Shown here in pieces: positions 30,647-40,739 of a stretch of 64,000 bases of DNA (its first letter is position 1; each line of letters begins with the position of its first letter). A model generated the notes under the pieces. It saw nothing but the letters and a program-made list of their open reading frames with translations, was not told where the DNA came from and searched no databases. Where the stretch lies: positions 103,029-167,028 of the forward strand of contig CACNXQ010000003.1 of assembly GCA_902624455.1 (NCBI GenBank). The letters are read 5' to 3'. This DNA comes from an uncultured Pelagibacteraceae bacterium. GTDB lineage: Bacteria > Pseudomonadota > Alphaproteobacteria > Pelagibacterales > AG-422-B15. Both the position numbers and the translations under genes were made by a program.

Positions 30647-31825
30647 ATGAATTTCGATTACAACGAAGAACAAACTCTTCTTGATAATATGGTTACCTCT
30701 TTTGTCAGAGATAACTATGACTGGGATACAAGATGCTCCATTGTTAAAACAGAGAGTGGTTGGAAAGAAGAAAATTGGAAACAATTTGCTGAACTTGGAC
30801 TTTTAGGTGTTCCTTTTGAAGAAGCTCATGGTGGATTAGGTGGCCAAGCAACAGACATCATGATTGTTATGGAACAGTTTGGCAAAGGTTTAGTTGTAGA
30901 GCCCTACATGTCCTCAATAATTTTAGCTGGTGGTCTTATTTCCAAACTTGGCTCAGATAACCAAAAAGAACAGATTATTCCTGAAATTATATCTGGCAAA
31001 CAACGTTATGTTTTTGCGTATGCCGAACCACAAAGTAGGTTTGACTTATTTGATGTTAAATGTTCAGCAAGTCTTGATGGTGAGAATTATGTTATCAATG
31101 GTTTTAAATCAGTGGTTTTTGGTGCAAGTATGGCTACGCATGTAATTATTTCTGCTCGAACTAGTGGTGATCAAAGATCCAAATCTGGTATTACGTTATT
31201 CATGGTCGATATCAAATCTGATGGTATCACTCTACAAAATTATCCAACGATCGACGAGTACAGAGCATCTGAGGTAGTTATTGAAAATTTGAAAGTATCA
31301 AAAGATAATATATTAGGAAGTATCGATGATTCTTACGAAGCTATTGAAGAACAGATTGACTTATCTACAATAGCGGTTTGCTCGGAAGCTGTTGGAATCC
31401 TTCAAGTATTAAAAGACTCTACCAATGATTACTGCAAAAATAGAAAACAATTTGGACAACCAATTGGTGCAAATCAAGTAATCAAACATCGATTAGTTGA
31501 TATGATGATAGAATATGAACAAGCAAAATCAATATTATACATGGCTGTTACCGCTGATTTATCTAATCCTATTGAAAGAAGAAAAGCTGCCTCAGCCGCG
31601 AAAGCTAGAATAGGTAAGGCTATTAAATTTGTAGGTGAGAACGCCATACAATTACATGGTGGTATGGGTGTTGTTGATGAATATATGATCAGTCACTTCT
31701 TCAAACGAGCTACCATGATTGGAATTTTATTTGGTAATGTTGATTTCCATATGAAGAGATATATTGAATTAACTCAATCAGATATTCAGTCCACCGATGA
31801 GTCTGGTGGAATAAGTCTTTCTTAG
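30647..31825 (+). CDS. Acyl-CoA dehydrogenase, likely non-FAD subunit of a heteromer
   Basis: QLHGGMGVVDEYMISHFFKRATMIGILFGNVDFHMKRYIEL; canonical FAD-side motif absent. Confidence 0.85.
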   Translation: MNFDYNEEQTLLDNMVTSFVRDNYDWDTRCSIVKTESGWKEENWKQFAELGLLGVPFEEAHGGLGGQATDIMIVMEQFGKGLVVEPYMSSIILAGGLISKLGSDNQKEQIIPEIISGKQRYVFAYAEPQSRFDLFDVKCSASLDGENYVINGFKSVVFGASMATHVIISARTSGDQRSKSGITLFMVDIKSDGITLQNYPTIDEYRASEVVIENLKVSKDNILGSIDDSYEAIEEQIDLSTIAVCSEAVGILQVLKDSTNDYCKNRKQFGQPIGANQVIKHRLVDMMIEYEQAKSILYMAVTADLSNPIERRKAASAAKARIGKAIKFVGENAIQLHGGMGVVDEYMISHFFKRATMIGILFGNVDFHMKRYIELTQSDIQSTDESGGISLS

Positions 31826-31834
31826 AAGTTTATC

Positions 31835-32737
31835 TTATCCAGAAAGTTTCTTAAAAATGTGAGCAGTATGTTCTGCACCACTTAAGAGTGCTTTACCGTT
31901 TTGCATATCTGAAACTTCAGACCACTTATCTGCTAGCATGTCAGCATTAAGGTCATCACCTTTGAGTGCAATGCCCTCAGAGTGAACTATTTCAGCTTTG
32001 GCAAAAACTCCCGCACCTGCAGAAATCATAGCACCATCAGGAGCATTTTCTGATGACATAAAAATTACTGCTGGTGATACCGTTTCTGGTTTGAGGCTTT
32101 CAAAGACAGCATCTGGCATGCCTAAATTTTCAGTCATGCGTGTTGCAGCAACAGGAACCAGTGAATTTACTTTAATATTGTATTTTTTTCCTTCAATTTT
32201 AAGCGTGTTCATTAACCCAACTACACCCATCTTAGCTGCACCATAATTTGATTGCCCAAAGTTTCCAAAGATACCTGATGATGAAGATGTCATCACAATT
32301 CTCCCATAATTTTGTTCAACCATGATCGGCCATACTGCTTTAGTACAATATACTGAACCCATTAAATGTACGTCTACTACAAATTCAAAATCATCAAGTG
32401 TAACTTTAGCAAATGATTTGTCTCTCAATACACCTGCATTGTTAATTAAAATATCTATTCGTCCAAAAGCCGACATAGTATCTTCGACAAGCTTATTGAC
32501 ACCAGACTTATCTGTAACACTTGAACCATTAGAGATAGCTTCACCACCTGCAGCTTTAATTTCCTCAACAACTTTATCTGCGGCTTCACTTGAACCACCA
32601 GTACCATCAACGTTTCCACCTAAATCATTAACAACAACTTTAGCACCTCTTTCAGCTAATTGAAGTGCATGACTTCTACCAAGTCCGCCACCAGCACCAG
32701 TAACGATGGCAACTTTATTATCAAAATTAATTGTCAT
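31835..32737 (-). CDS. SDR oxidoreductase, MFE-2-like 3-hydroxyacyl-CoA dehydrogenase
   Basis: VTGAGGGLGRSHALQLAERGAKVVVNDLGG, NNAGVLRDKSF, SNYGAAKMG. Confidence 0.88.
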   Translation of the reverse strand: MTINFDNKVAIVTGAGGGLGRSHALQLAERGAKVVVNDLGGNVDGTGGSSEAADKVVEEIKAAGGEAISNGSSVTDKSGVNKLVEDTMSAFGRIDILINNAGVLRDKSFAKVTLDDFEFVVDVHLMGSVYCTKAVWPIMVEQNYGRIVMTSSSSGIFGNFGQSNYGAAKMGVVGLMNTLKIEGKKYNIKVNSLVPVAATRMTENLGMPDAVFESLKPETVSPAVIFMSSENAPDGAMISAGAGVFAKAEIVHSEGIALKGDDLNADMLADKWSEVSDMQNGKALLSGAEHTAHIFKKLSG

Positions 32738-32748
32738 ATTTATATCTC

Positions 32749-33414
32749 CTAGTTTACTAATTCCTTAAGTTGAGAAAAATCGTTTATAACTAAATCAGCC
32801 TCATTGTAAATATCTTTGTTATCCGTATACCCATAACTTACTAAAACAACTGGCATACCAGCACCTTTGCCGGCATTTAGATCAGTTACACTATCACCAA
32901 TCATAATAGAATCAGAGATTTCAGTATTAAGTTTTTCACATATATTTAATAGTGGAAAGGGATCAGGCTTACTTTTACTCAGAGAATCACCACCTACTAA
33001 GTAGTCAAACATATGAAGCACGTTTAGTTTCTCCAATAAAATATTACTTAGACGTTCCATTTTATTAGTACATACGGCAAGTTTTATTCCATTATCTTTT
33101 AGAAATTCAAGTACATTTCTTACATTATTGAAAAGAACACTGTCGTCATCAATGTTGTGTGTATAATGAAGTAAGAATATTTTTAACATCTCTTCAATTT
33201 TTTGTTCGTCATGAGGAATATTTTTATCTACCACTGTTCTTCTTATAAGCTCTCTGGCTCCATAACCCACCCAGTTACGAATTTCCTCTAGAGAAACTTC
33301 AGACTCATTAAGTTCATTAAGCATGTAATTGATCGAATTTTTGAAGTCAGGCGCTGTATCGACAAGAGTTCCATCTAGGTCAAAGATAAAAAGTTTTTTA
33401 TTTTGGATTGTCAT
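32749..33414 (-). CDS. gph: HAD-family phosphoglycolate phosphatase
   Basis: FDLDGTLVDTAPDF, CTNKMERL, KPDPFPLL, MIGDSVTDLNAGKGAGM. Confidence 0.88.
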   Translation of the reverse strand: MTIQNKKLFIFDLDGTLVDTAPDFKNSINYMLNELNESEVSLEEIRNWVGYGARELIRRTVVDKNIPHDEQKIEEMLKIFLLHYTHNIDDDSVLFNNVRNVLEFLKDNGIKLAVCTNKMERLSNILLEKLNVLHMFDYLVGGDSLSKSKPDPFPLLNICEKLNTEISDSIMIGDSVTDLNAGKGAGMPVVLVSYGYTDNKDIYNEADLVINDFSQLKELVN

Positions 33415-33484
33415 AAAAAAGTAAGTCTATGAAATAATTTTTTACAGTACTTTTAACACCATATTGTTTATTTTCCACGAATAT

Positions 33485-34789
33485 ATGGAAAATATTGATG
33501 TAATCATTTTAGCAGCAGGCAAAGGAACACGTATGTATTCTTCAATACCTAAGGTGCTACATGAAGTAGGGAGTCAAAGTTTATTAAATCATGTAATAAC
33601 CACTGCACAAAAGATAAAACCAAAAAAAATTCACCTGGTTGTTAGTGAAGAGATTTCAAAAATATATACTAATGCAGATAAAAATATTAATTTTGTAATT
33701 CAAAAAAACAGAAAAGGAACAGCTGATGCTATATCTCAGTGCATTCCCTATCTTAGACAAAATAATAATAAAGTTCTTATACTTTATGGAGACGTGCCAT
33801 TCATAGATATATCAACAATCAAGAAATTAGTAAGTATAAAGAAAGAGGAAATAAAGCTTCTATGTTTCAATAAAGAAGAAAAGAATTCTTATGGTAAAGT
33901 AATTCTTGGTACTGACGGCAATGTATCTGAAGTTATTGAGCAAAAAGAACTAAAGAAAAAAGATCACTTTTTACTATGTAATGCAGGAATTTTTTGTCTT
34001 TTCATAAAAGATCTAAAGAAATATTTACCTTTAATTTCTAATAAAAATAAGAAAAAAGAATTTTATGCAACAGATATCTTTAAAATAGCCACAAATAATA
34101 ATATTAATGTAAAACCGGAGATTGTCTCTGAGGGTGAAGTCATGGGTGTGAATGATAAAGAAGATTTAGCAACTGCTGAAAAAGCTTTGCAAATTAAACT
34201 GCGTCAAAAATTTCTAAAAAAAGGGGTTACAATGATAGATCCCGAAACAGTTTATTTATCTTCGGATACTAAAATTGGTAAGGATGTTGTATTGCAACCA
34301 TTTTTATTCATTGGCCCAAAGGTAACAATTGATAATAATACTATAATTCACTCTTTTTCCCATTTAGAAAACTGTCGTATTGGAAAGAATGTCCAAATCG
34401 GACCTTATGCAAGAATAAGGCCGGGTACACAACTTATGGACGAGTCTAAAGTTGGAAATTTCGTTGAAATTAAAAATTCTAAAATAAACAAAAAATCAAA
34501 AGTTAATCACTTATCATATGTTGGAGACTCAAACATTGGCCAATTAGTTAATGTAGGTGCTGGTACAATCACTTGTAATTATGATGGATCAAAAAAACAC
34601 CAAACAAAAATTGAAGATGGTGCTTTTATTGGATCCAATTCATCATTGGTAGCTCCTGTAACTATAGGTAAAAATGCCTATGTTGGATCTGGCTCAACGA
34701 TTACAAAAGATGTAAGGGCAAATAGTTTAGCAGTTGAGCGATCTATTCAGATGTCAGTAAAAAACTGGTTAAGACGAAAGAAAAAATAA
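33485..34789 (+). CDS. glmU: Bifunctional GlcNAc-1-P uridyltransferase / GlcN-1-P acetyltransferase
   Basis: ILAAGKGTRMYSSIPKVLHEVG; hexapeptide repeats; GAGTITCNYDGSKKHQT. Confidence 0.95.
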   Translation: MENIDVIILAAGKGTRMYSSIPKVLHEVGSQSLLNHVITTAQKIKPKKIHLVVSEEISKIYTNADKNINFVIQKNRKGTADAISQCIPYLRQNNNKVLILYGDVPFIDISTIKKLVSIKKEEIKLLCFNKEEKNSYGKVILGTDGNVSEVIEQKELKKKDHFLLCNAGIFCLFIKDLKKYLPLISNKNKKKEFYATDIFKIATNNNINVKPEIVSEGEVMGVNDKEDLATAEKALQIKLRQKFLKKGVTMIDPETVYLSSDTKIGKDVVLQPFLFIGPKVTIDNNTIIHSFSHLENCRIGKNVQIGPYARIRPGTQLMDESKVGNFVEIKNSKINKKSKVNHLSYVGDSNIGQLVNVGAGTITCNYDGSKKHQTKIEDGAFIGSNSSLVAPVTIGKNAYVGSGSTITKDVRANSLAVERSIQMSVKNWLRRKKK

Positions 34790-34793
34790 AGAT

Positions 34794-36617
34794 ATGTGTG
34801 GCATTATTGGAATTACATCAAATGAAAATGTGTCAGCCGATATAATAGGTGCTTTGAGAAAATTGGAATATCGTGGGTATGATTCAGCAGGTATTGCCAT
34901 TCATGAAAGTAATAAAATTTTTCAGAGAAAAGTTAAGGGTAAATTAGACAACTTAGTTAAATCACTCGAGCTTGAAAAGTCTGAAGGGAAAACAGGCATA
35001 GGACATACTAGGTGGGCAACACATGGAAAACCATCCGAGAGAAATGCTCATCCTCATTCTTCTCCTTATGTATCTTTAGTACATAATGGCATTATTGAAA
35101 ATGTATCTGATTTAAAGAATCTAGCTGAACTTGAAGAATATTCATTCGAGTCTGAAACTGACTCAGAAGTTATTACTGCTCTTTTATCGCATTATAGGAA
35201 AGAAGGGTACGCTCACATTGATTGTGTAAAAGAAACTATCTCAAAATTAGTAGGATCTTATGCACTTGCAATTATTTTTAGTGATCAAAAAGAAAGTATA
35301 TTTGGCGCAAAAAATGGTAGTCCTTTAGTTGCAGGAATAAATAATTCAGGAACTTCTTTAGGGTCAGACTCAATTGCATTAAGTTCTGTAGCTGAAAAGG
35401 TATGCTACCTTGAAGACGGGGATATTGTTGTATGTAATAAAAATATTTTAGAGATATTTAATATCGCTGGTGAAAAAGTTGAGCGCGAATTCGTCGATAT
35501 TGGATTTGATGAAACTGATATCAGCAAAGGCAACTTTCAGCATTTTATGGAAAAAGAAATACATGAGCATCCACAAGCAGTCGGAGAGACATTCAAGCAA
35601 TTTATTGATCATGATAAAGGCTTAATCACTGTTAGTGATTTTGAATTAGATTTTACTAGTTTTAGTCGAATTCACCTTATTGCTTGCGGAACAGCTTATT
35701 ATTCTTGTCTGGTTGCAAAGTATTATTTTGAAGAATATGCCAGGATCCCCGTCGATTGTGATATGGCTTCTGAATATAGGTATAGGAACCCAGTTTTAGA
35801 CAAAAATGCACTTTGTATCTTTGTATCTCAATCAGGAGAAACAGCAGATACAAAAGCTGCGTTAGATTACAGTAAATCTCTTGGAATAAAGACACTTAGT
35901 ATTGTAAATGTAAAAAATAGCTCAATTGCAAGAGAGAGTGACCTTTGTATGTATACAAAAGCGGGAGCAGAAATAGGTGTTGCGTCAACTAAAGCATTTA
36001 CTGCACAACTATCGGTTTTATTGTCAATGGCTATTCACCTTGGAACAATAAATAAAACTCTTTCCGAAAATCAAAATAAAGAAATTTGCCATGAGATCAT
36101 GAAAGCGCCAACTTTGTTAGAAGAAGCTATAAAAAGATCTTATAGTCTTAAAGAGACGGCACAATCTATCATCAATGCAAAAGGAGTAATGTACTTAGGA
36201 AGAGGAACTTCTTTCCCTTTAGCTCTAGAAGGTGCCCTGAAGTTCAAAGAAATATCTTATATTCATGCAGAAGGATATCCGGCAGGTGAAATGAAACATG
36301 GTCCTTTAGCCTTAATTGAAAAAGATCTTCCAGTGGTTTGTATTGTTCCGCCCGGTGAACTATTTCATAAAACAGTATCAAATATCCAAGAAGTTATTGC
36401 TCGAGGTGGTAAGATATTAATGATTACTGATGATGATACTCTTCAATCTGGTTCAGAAAATATATGGCAGGTATTTCGACTGCCTAAATCTCCAAAATCT
36501 ATTGAGACCATTATCTATTCTGTTCCAATTCACATGCTTGCTTATTATACAGCTGTTGAATTAGGAAATGACGTTGATCAACCAAGAAATCTTGCAAAAT
36601 CTGTTACTGTCGAATAA
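34794..36617 (+). CDS. glmS: Glutamine-fructose-6-phosphate aminotransferase
   Basis: MCGIIGIT; GHTRWATHGKPSERNAHPH; AEGYPAGEMKHGPLALI; NLAKSVTVE end. Confidence 0.97.
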   Translation: MCGIIGITSNENVSADIIGALRKLEYRGYDSAGIAIHESNKIFQRKVKGKLDNLVKSLELEKSEGKTGIGHTRWATHGKPSERNAHPHSSPYVSLVHNGIIENVSDLKNLAELEEYSFESETDSEVITALLSHYRKEGYAHIDCVKETISKLVGSYALAIIFSDQKESIFGAKNGSPLVAGINNSGTSLGSDSIALSSVAEKVCYLEDGDIVVCNKNILEIFNIAGEKVEREFVDIGFDETDISKGNFQHFMEKEIHEHPQAVGETFKQFIDHDKGLITVSDFELDFTSFSRIHLIACGTAYYSCLVAKYYFEEYARIPVDCDMASEYRYRNPVLDKNALCIFVSQSGETADTKAALDYSKSLGIKTLSIVNVKNSSIARESDLCMYTKAGAEIGVASTKAFTAQLSVLLSMAIHLGTINKTLSENQNKEICHEIMKAPTLLEEAIKRSYSLKETAQSIINAKGVMYLGRGTSFPLALEGALKFKEISYIHAEGYPAGEMKHGPLALIEKDLPVVCIVPPGELFHKTVSNIQEVIARGGKILMITDDDTLQSGSENIWQVFRLPKSPKSIETIIYSVPIHMLAYYTAVELGNDVDQPRNLAKSVTVE

Positions 36618-36628
36618 TTTTGAAATAA

Positions 36629-37078
36629 ATGTCGAATATAATTACAGGAAGTTGTCAATGTGGAAATATAGAGATTGAATTTGACAATAAAAAAGTAATT
36701 TCAGCTCATCATTGTTATTGCAAAGATTGTCAAAGATCTACAGGAACTGGAAAAGCAACTATTTTATACATTCCCAAAAAACATTTTTCATCAAATACTG
36801 AACTTAAATATTATGAAAGCATTGGATCTCAGGGTATGCATATACAAAGAGGATTTTGTGAAAATTGTGGATCAGGAATTTTAAGTTTTGCGAAAGAATT
36901 TCCAAGACTTCTTTTTGTAAAGGCTGGCATATTAAATGACTCAAGTTGGATCAAAGTTGAGTCAAATTATTTTATAGACTCTGCAAGTGAATGGTCAAAA
37001 CCTGATTTATCTATTAAGAGTTTTAAAGGGAATCCAAATTTTATGTCTAATATTAAGGCAATTTTAAAATCCTTATAA
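36629..37078 (+). CDS. GFA family (glutathione-dependent formaldehyde-activating-like) protein
   Basis: GSCQCGNIEIEF, HHCYCKDCQRSTGTG, FCENCGSGI zinc motifs. Confidence 0.85.
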   Translation: MSNIITGSCQCGNIEIEFDNKKVISAHHCYCKDCQRSTGTGKATILYIPKKHFSSNTELKYYESIGSQGMHIQRGFCENCGSGILSFAKEFPRLLFVKAGILNDSSWIKVESNYFIDSASEWSKPDLSIKSFKGNPNFMSNIKAILKSL

Positions 37079-37116
37079 TCATTGAAAATAAATATCTGTT
37101 TATGTAATATTTATAT

Positions 37117-37806
37117 ATGACAGCAAATTTAGAAATTAAAGATGACGTTTCAATAATTACTTTAGATGATGGAAAGGTAAATGCCTTTTCACCTGATATG
37201 ATTAAGCTAATTAACGAGCTGCTAGATAAAGTTCCTGATAATAAAGGCTCATTATTAATTGCTGGTAGAGAGGGAATGTTTTCAGCAGGTTTTGATCTTA
37301 AAGTAATGATGTCTAATCCTGAAAATGCTTCTCAAATGGTGAAGTCAGGTTTTGAAATGTTACTTAGAATATTTTCTTTTCCAAGACCAGTAGTAGCAGC
37401 ATGTTCTGGTCACGCAATTGCTTTAGGAGCATTTCTTCTGTGTAGCAGCGATTATAGAGTTGGATCAAAAGGCAATTTTAAAATTGGTGCAAACGAACTA
37501 AGAAATAATATGATTATTCCAACCCCAATTCTTGAAATAGCTAAATTTAAATTAAACAAAACGCATAAACAGAGAGCATTGCTTAATGCTGAAATGTATG
37601 CCATCGAGGACGCTATAGAACCAGGATATTTAGACGAAGTAGTTGCACCTGAAAAAGTATTTGAAGTAGCGATGATTAAAGCAAAGGATCTTGCGACATT
37701 GGCACATCCTCAATATCTTCAAACAAAAAAACTTGATCAAGAAGCTATTTTTCAAAAAATAAGTGATGGAATAGAGAAGATAACAGCTTCGTCAATAATG
37801 CCCTAG
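37117..37806 (+). CDS. Enoyl-CoA hydratase/isomerase (crotonase) family
   Basis: AGREGMFSAGFDLKVM, ACSGHAIALGAFLL. Confidence 0.88.
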   Translation: MTANLEIKDDVSIITLDDGKVNAFSPDMIKLINELLDKVPDNKGSLLIAGREGMFSAGFDLKVMMSNPENASQMVKSGFEMLLRIFSFPRPVVAACSGHAIALGAFLLCSSDYRVGSKGNFKIGANELRNNMIIPTPILEIAKFKLNKTHKQRALLNAEMYAIEDAIEPGYLDEVVAPEKVFEVAMIKAKDLATLAHPQYLQTKKLDQEAIFQKISDGIEKITASSIMP

Positions 37807-37928
37807 AAACTAAGAAATATGACTCTGAAAATTGATTTTTGTCATAAAAATCAACTGATTTGACATAGACTCTAGTATTTTACTTTATTTAGTACTATAA
37901 ATCGCAAAAAACGAATATTACATATTTA

Positions 37929-39308
37929 ATGAAAAAATGGACTGCAAATAGTTGGAGAAACTTCGAGGCAAAGCATCTGCCAGAATATCCAGATCAATCA
38001 AAGCTGGATAAAACTGAGGCAGAGCTAAAAACATATCCACCACTTGTTTTTGCTGGTGAAGCTCGCGAACTCAAGAATAACCTAGCTGAAGTATCGGAAG
38101 GAAAAGCTTTTTTATTACAAGGCGGCGATTGCGCTGAAAGTTTTGAAGATTTTAATGCTGATTACATAAGAGATACCTTTAAAGTTTTATTACAAATGTC
38201 AGTTACTCTAACTGCAGCTGGTAATGTACCGGTAGTAAAAGTTGGACGTATGGCTGGACAATTTGCGAAACCAAGAAGTGCTCCTAAAGAAGAAATCGAT
38301 GGTATTGAATTAGACAGCTACAAAGGCGACATCATAAACGATATGGCTTTTAATGAAGAAGCCCGAGTACCTGACCCAAATCGTATGTTAAGAGCTTATA
38401 CTCAATCTGCTGCGACTTTAAATTTATTAAGAGCGTTTGCGAAAGGTGGTTTCTCGGATTTAAATAAAGTTCATCAATGGAATATGGGTTTTGTTGATGA
38501 AAGTCCTCAAGGAAAAAAATTCAGAGAGCTTGCAGACAAGATTTCAGACACACTAGCATTTATGGGAGCCATTGGTATCTCTTCAAAAACATCACGAAGA
38601 TTAAGAGCAGTTGATTTTTATACAAGTCATGAAGCACTTTTATTACCATATGAAGAGTGTCTCACAAGATTAGATAGTACTTCAGGTGAAGTATACGATA
38701 CATCGGCTCACATGGTTTGGATTGGTGATAGAACTCGTGATCCAAAAGGTGCACACGTTGAATTTTGTAGGGGGATAAAAAATCCAATAGGTATTAAATG
38801 CGGCCCATCTTTAGATCCTGATGAACTGAAAGAGTTGCTAGACATTTTAAATCCAGAAAATGAAGCTGGACGTATCACTCTTATCTGTCGATTTGGTTCT
38901 GAGCAAGTTACAGAATCTTTACCTAAATTAATCAAGCCATTTATAAATAGTGACCATAAGCTTGTGTGGTCATGCGATCCGATGCATGGAAATACTATGA
39001 AAGCCAATTCAGGTTTTAAAACAAGACCGTTTGAGAGTGTTTTAAAAGAAGTTAAGGAATTTTTTGATATTCATCATAGTTTTGGAACTTATCCTGGTGG
39101 TGTTCATCTTGAGATGACAGGCCAAAATGTTACTGAATGTATTGGTGGAGCTCAAGCAATAAAAGATGACGATCTTTCTGCTAGATACCATACGCATTGT
39201 GATCCACGATTAAATGCTAACCAAGCATTAGAGCTTGCTTTCTTGATCTCAGACAGACTAAAAGAGTCAAAAGATCACAATAAATCAAACATTATAATTG
39301 CCAAGTAA
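37929..39308 (+). CDS. Class II 3-deoxy-7-phosphoheptulonate (DAHP) synthase
   Basis: [53 protein letters not shown]. Confidence 0.96.
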   Translation: MKKWTANSWRNFEAKHLPEYPDQSKLDKTEAELKTYPPLVFAGEARELKNNLAEVSEGKAFLLQGGDCAESFEDFNADYIRDTFKVLLQMSVTLTAAGNVPVVKVGRMAGQFAKPRSAPKEEIDGIELDSYKGDIINDMAFNEEARVPDPNRMLRAYTQSAATLNLLRAFAKGGFSDLNKVHQWNMGFVDESPQGKKFRELADKISDTLAFMGAIGISSKTSRRLRAVDFYTSHEALLLPYEECLTRLDSTSGEVYDTSAHMVWIGDRTRDPKGAHVEFCRGIKNPIGIKCGPSLDPDELKELLDILNPENEAGRITLICRFGSEQVTESLPKLIKPFINSDHKLVWSCDPMHGNTMKANSGFKTRPFESVLKEVKEFFDIHHSFGTYPGGVHLEMTGQNVTECIGGAQAIKDDDLSARYHTHCDPRLNANQALELAFLISDRLKESKDHNKSNIIIAK

Positions 39309-39343
39309 TTGCTACTAAATTATTTAGTTGTAGTATCACTGAA

Positions 39344-39409
39344 ATGAGAGAAAAAATTTCTATATTAATTTGCCAAACAAACCCTACAGTTGGGGATATG
39401 GATAATTAA
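39344..39409 (+). pseudogene. nadE: Apparent remnant of glutamine-dependent NAD synthetase (N-terminal nitrilase domain start)
   Basis: MREKISILICQTNPTVGDMDN* resembles the start of alphaproteobacterial NadE (pattern ...LAQxNPTVGDIxGN); stop lies 1 nt before the gltX ATG. Confidence 0.6.
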
Positions 39410-39410
39410 T

Positions 39411-40739
39411 ATGACAGTGATTACAAGATTTGCTCCTAGTCCAACAGGACTGTTACATTTAGGTAATATACGTACGGCACTAATTAATTGGTTATATGCA
39501 AGAACTCATAATGGAAAATTCATATTGAGAATAGATGATACAGATCAAGAGAGATCAAAAGATGAGTATATTTCAAAAATAAAATATGACCTTGAATGGT
39601 TAGGTATCGACTATGATGATACATTCAATCAATCTTCAAGATTTGAGAGATACCGCGAACAGTTTGAAAAGCTTAAAGCTGATGGAAGAATTTATCCATG
39701 TTACGAAACACCAGAAGAACTTGAAAGAAAAAGAAAACTGCAAATGGCATCTGGTGGTAAACAAGTCTATGATAGAACATCATTAAGTCTCACTGATGAA
39801 GAAAAAAGGGGATATGAAGATGATGGAAGAAAGCCTCATTGGAGATTTTTGCTTCAAACGGAGAGACTAAAATGGAATGACCTTCTAAAAGGAGAGCTTG
39901 ATATTGATTTAACAAGCTTATCAGATCCTGTGCTTTTTAGAGAAGATGGTGTTCCACTATACACGTTTTCCTCTGCAGTTGATGATATTGATTATAATAT
40001 TACGAATGTCATCAGAGGTGACGATCATACTAGTAACACAGCAGTTCAAATTGAAATTATAAATGCAATCGATAAGAATAGGATAACTTTTGCACACCAT
40101 GCATTATTAAAAGCATCAAGTGGAGATAAATTATCCAAGAGAGATAATGTGATATCTATTGATAGTTTTAGAAAATCTAATCTTGAACCACTTGCTATTC
40201 TTAGTTTGCTCGCAACAATAGGAACATCTCAATCTATTGAACTTAAAGATAGCTTAAATCAAATTATTAGCGAATTTAAACTCGAAACAATTTCAACATC
40301 ACCAGGGAGAATTGAAATTGATGTTTTAAATGCATTAAATAAAAAGCAGGTTCAAAAGTTAAACTTTGATGATGTGAGTGAAAGATTAAAAAATATTGAT
40401 GAAAAAATTGATGAGAAGTTTTGGAACACAATTAGGAGTAATCTTGAAACAGTGGAGGGTGTTAAACAGTGGTCTGATATTGTTTTTGATAGCAAGTTAA
40501 TAGAGGCTGAGGATAAAGAATATATTAAGTCTGCTATGGAACTTATACCTGATGATCCATGGGATGAAAATACATGGGAATTGTGGACAACTGCAATAAA
40601 GGAAAAAACTGGAAGAAAAGGTAAGGAACTGTTCCTTCCTTTACGTGAAGCGTTTACTGGAATGAGTCATGGTCCTGAAATGAAGCTTTTAATTCAACTA
40701 ATAGGAAGAGAAAAAATTTTAGAGAGAGTAAAAACTTAA
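39411..40739 (+). CDS. gltX: Glutamyl-tRNA synthetase
   Basis: RFAPSPTGLLHLGNIRTAL, KLSKRDN; start trimmed to MTVITRFAPSPTG. Confidence 0.96.
   Translation: MTVITRFAPSPTGLLHLGNIRTALINWLYARTHNGKFILRIDDTDQERSKDEYISKIKYDLEWLGIDYDDTFNQSSRFERYREQFEKLKADGRIYPCYETPEELERKRKLQMASGGKQVYDRTSLSLTDEEKRGYEDDGRKPHWRFLLQTERLKWNDLLKGELDIDLTSLSDPVLFREDGVPLYTFSSAVDDIDYNITNVIRGDDHTSNTAVQIEIINAIDKNRITFAHHALLKASSGDKLSKRDNVISIDSFRKSNLEPLAILSLLATIGTSQSIELKDSLNQIISEFKLETISTSPGRIEIDVLNALNKKQVQKLNFDDVSERLKNIDEKIDEKFWNTIRSNLETVEGVKQWSDIVFDSKLIEAEDKEYIKSAMELIPDDPWDENTWELWTTAIKEKTGRKGKELFLPLREAFTGMSHGPEMKLLIQLIGREKILERVKT

Noticed and set aside
32322-32663. 113-aa ORF opposite the SDR gene
   Set aside because: Antisense shadow of a strong coding frame
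38708-39007. 99-aa ORF opposite the DAHP synthase gene
   Set aside because: Antisense to conserved catalytic region
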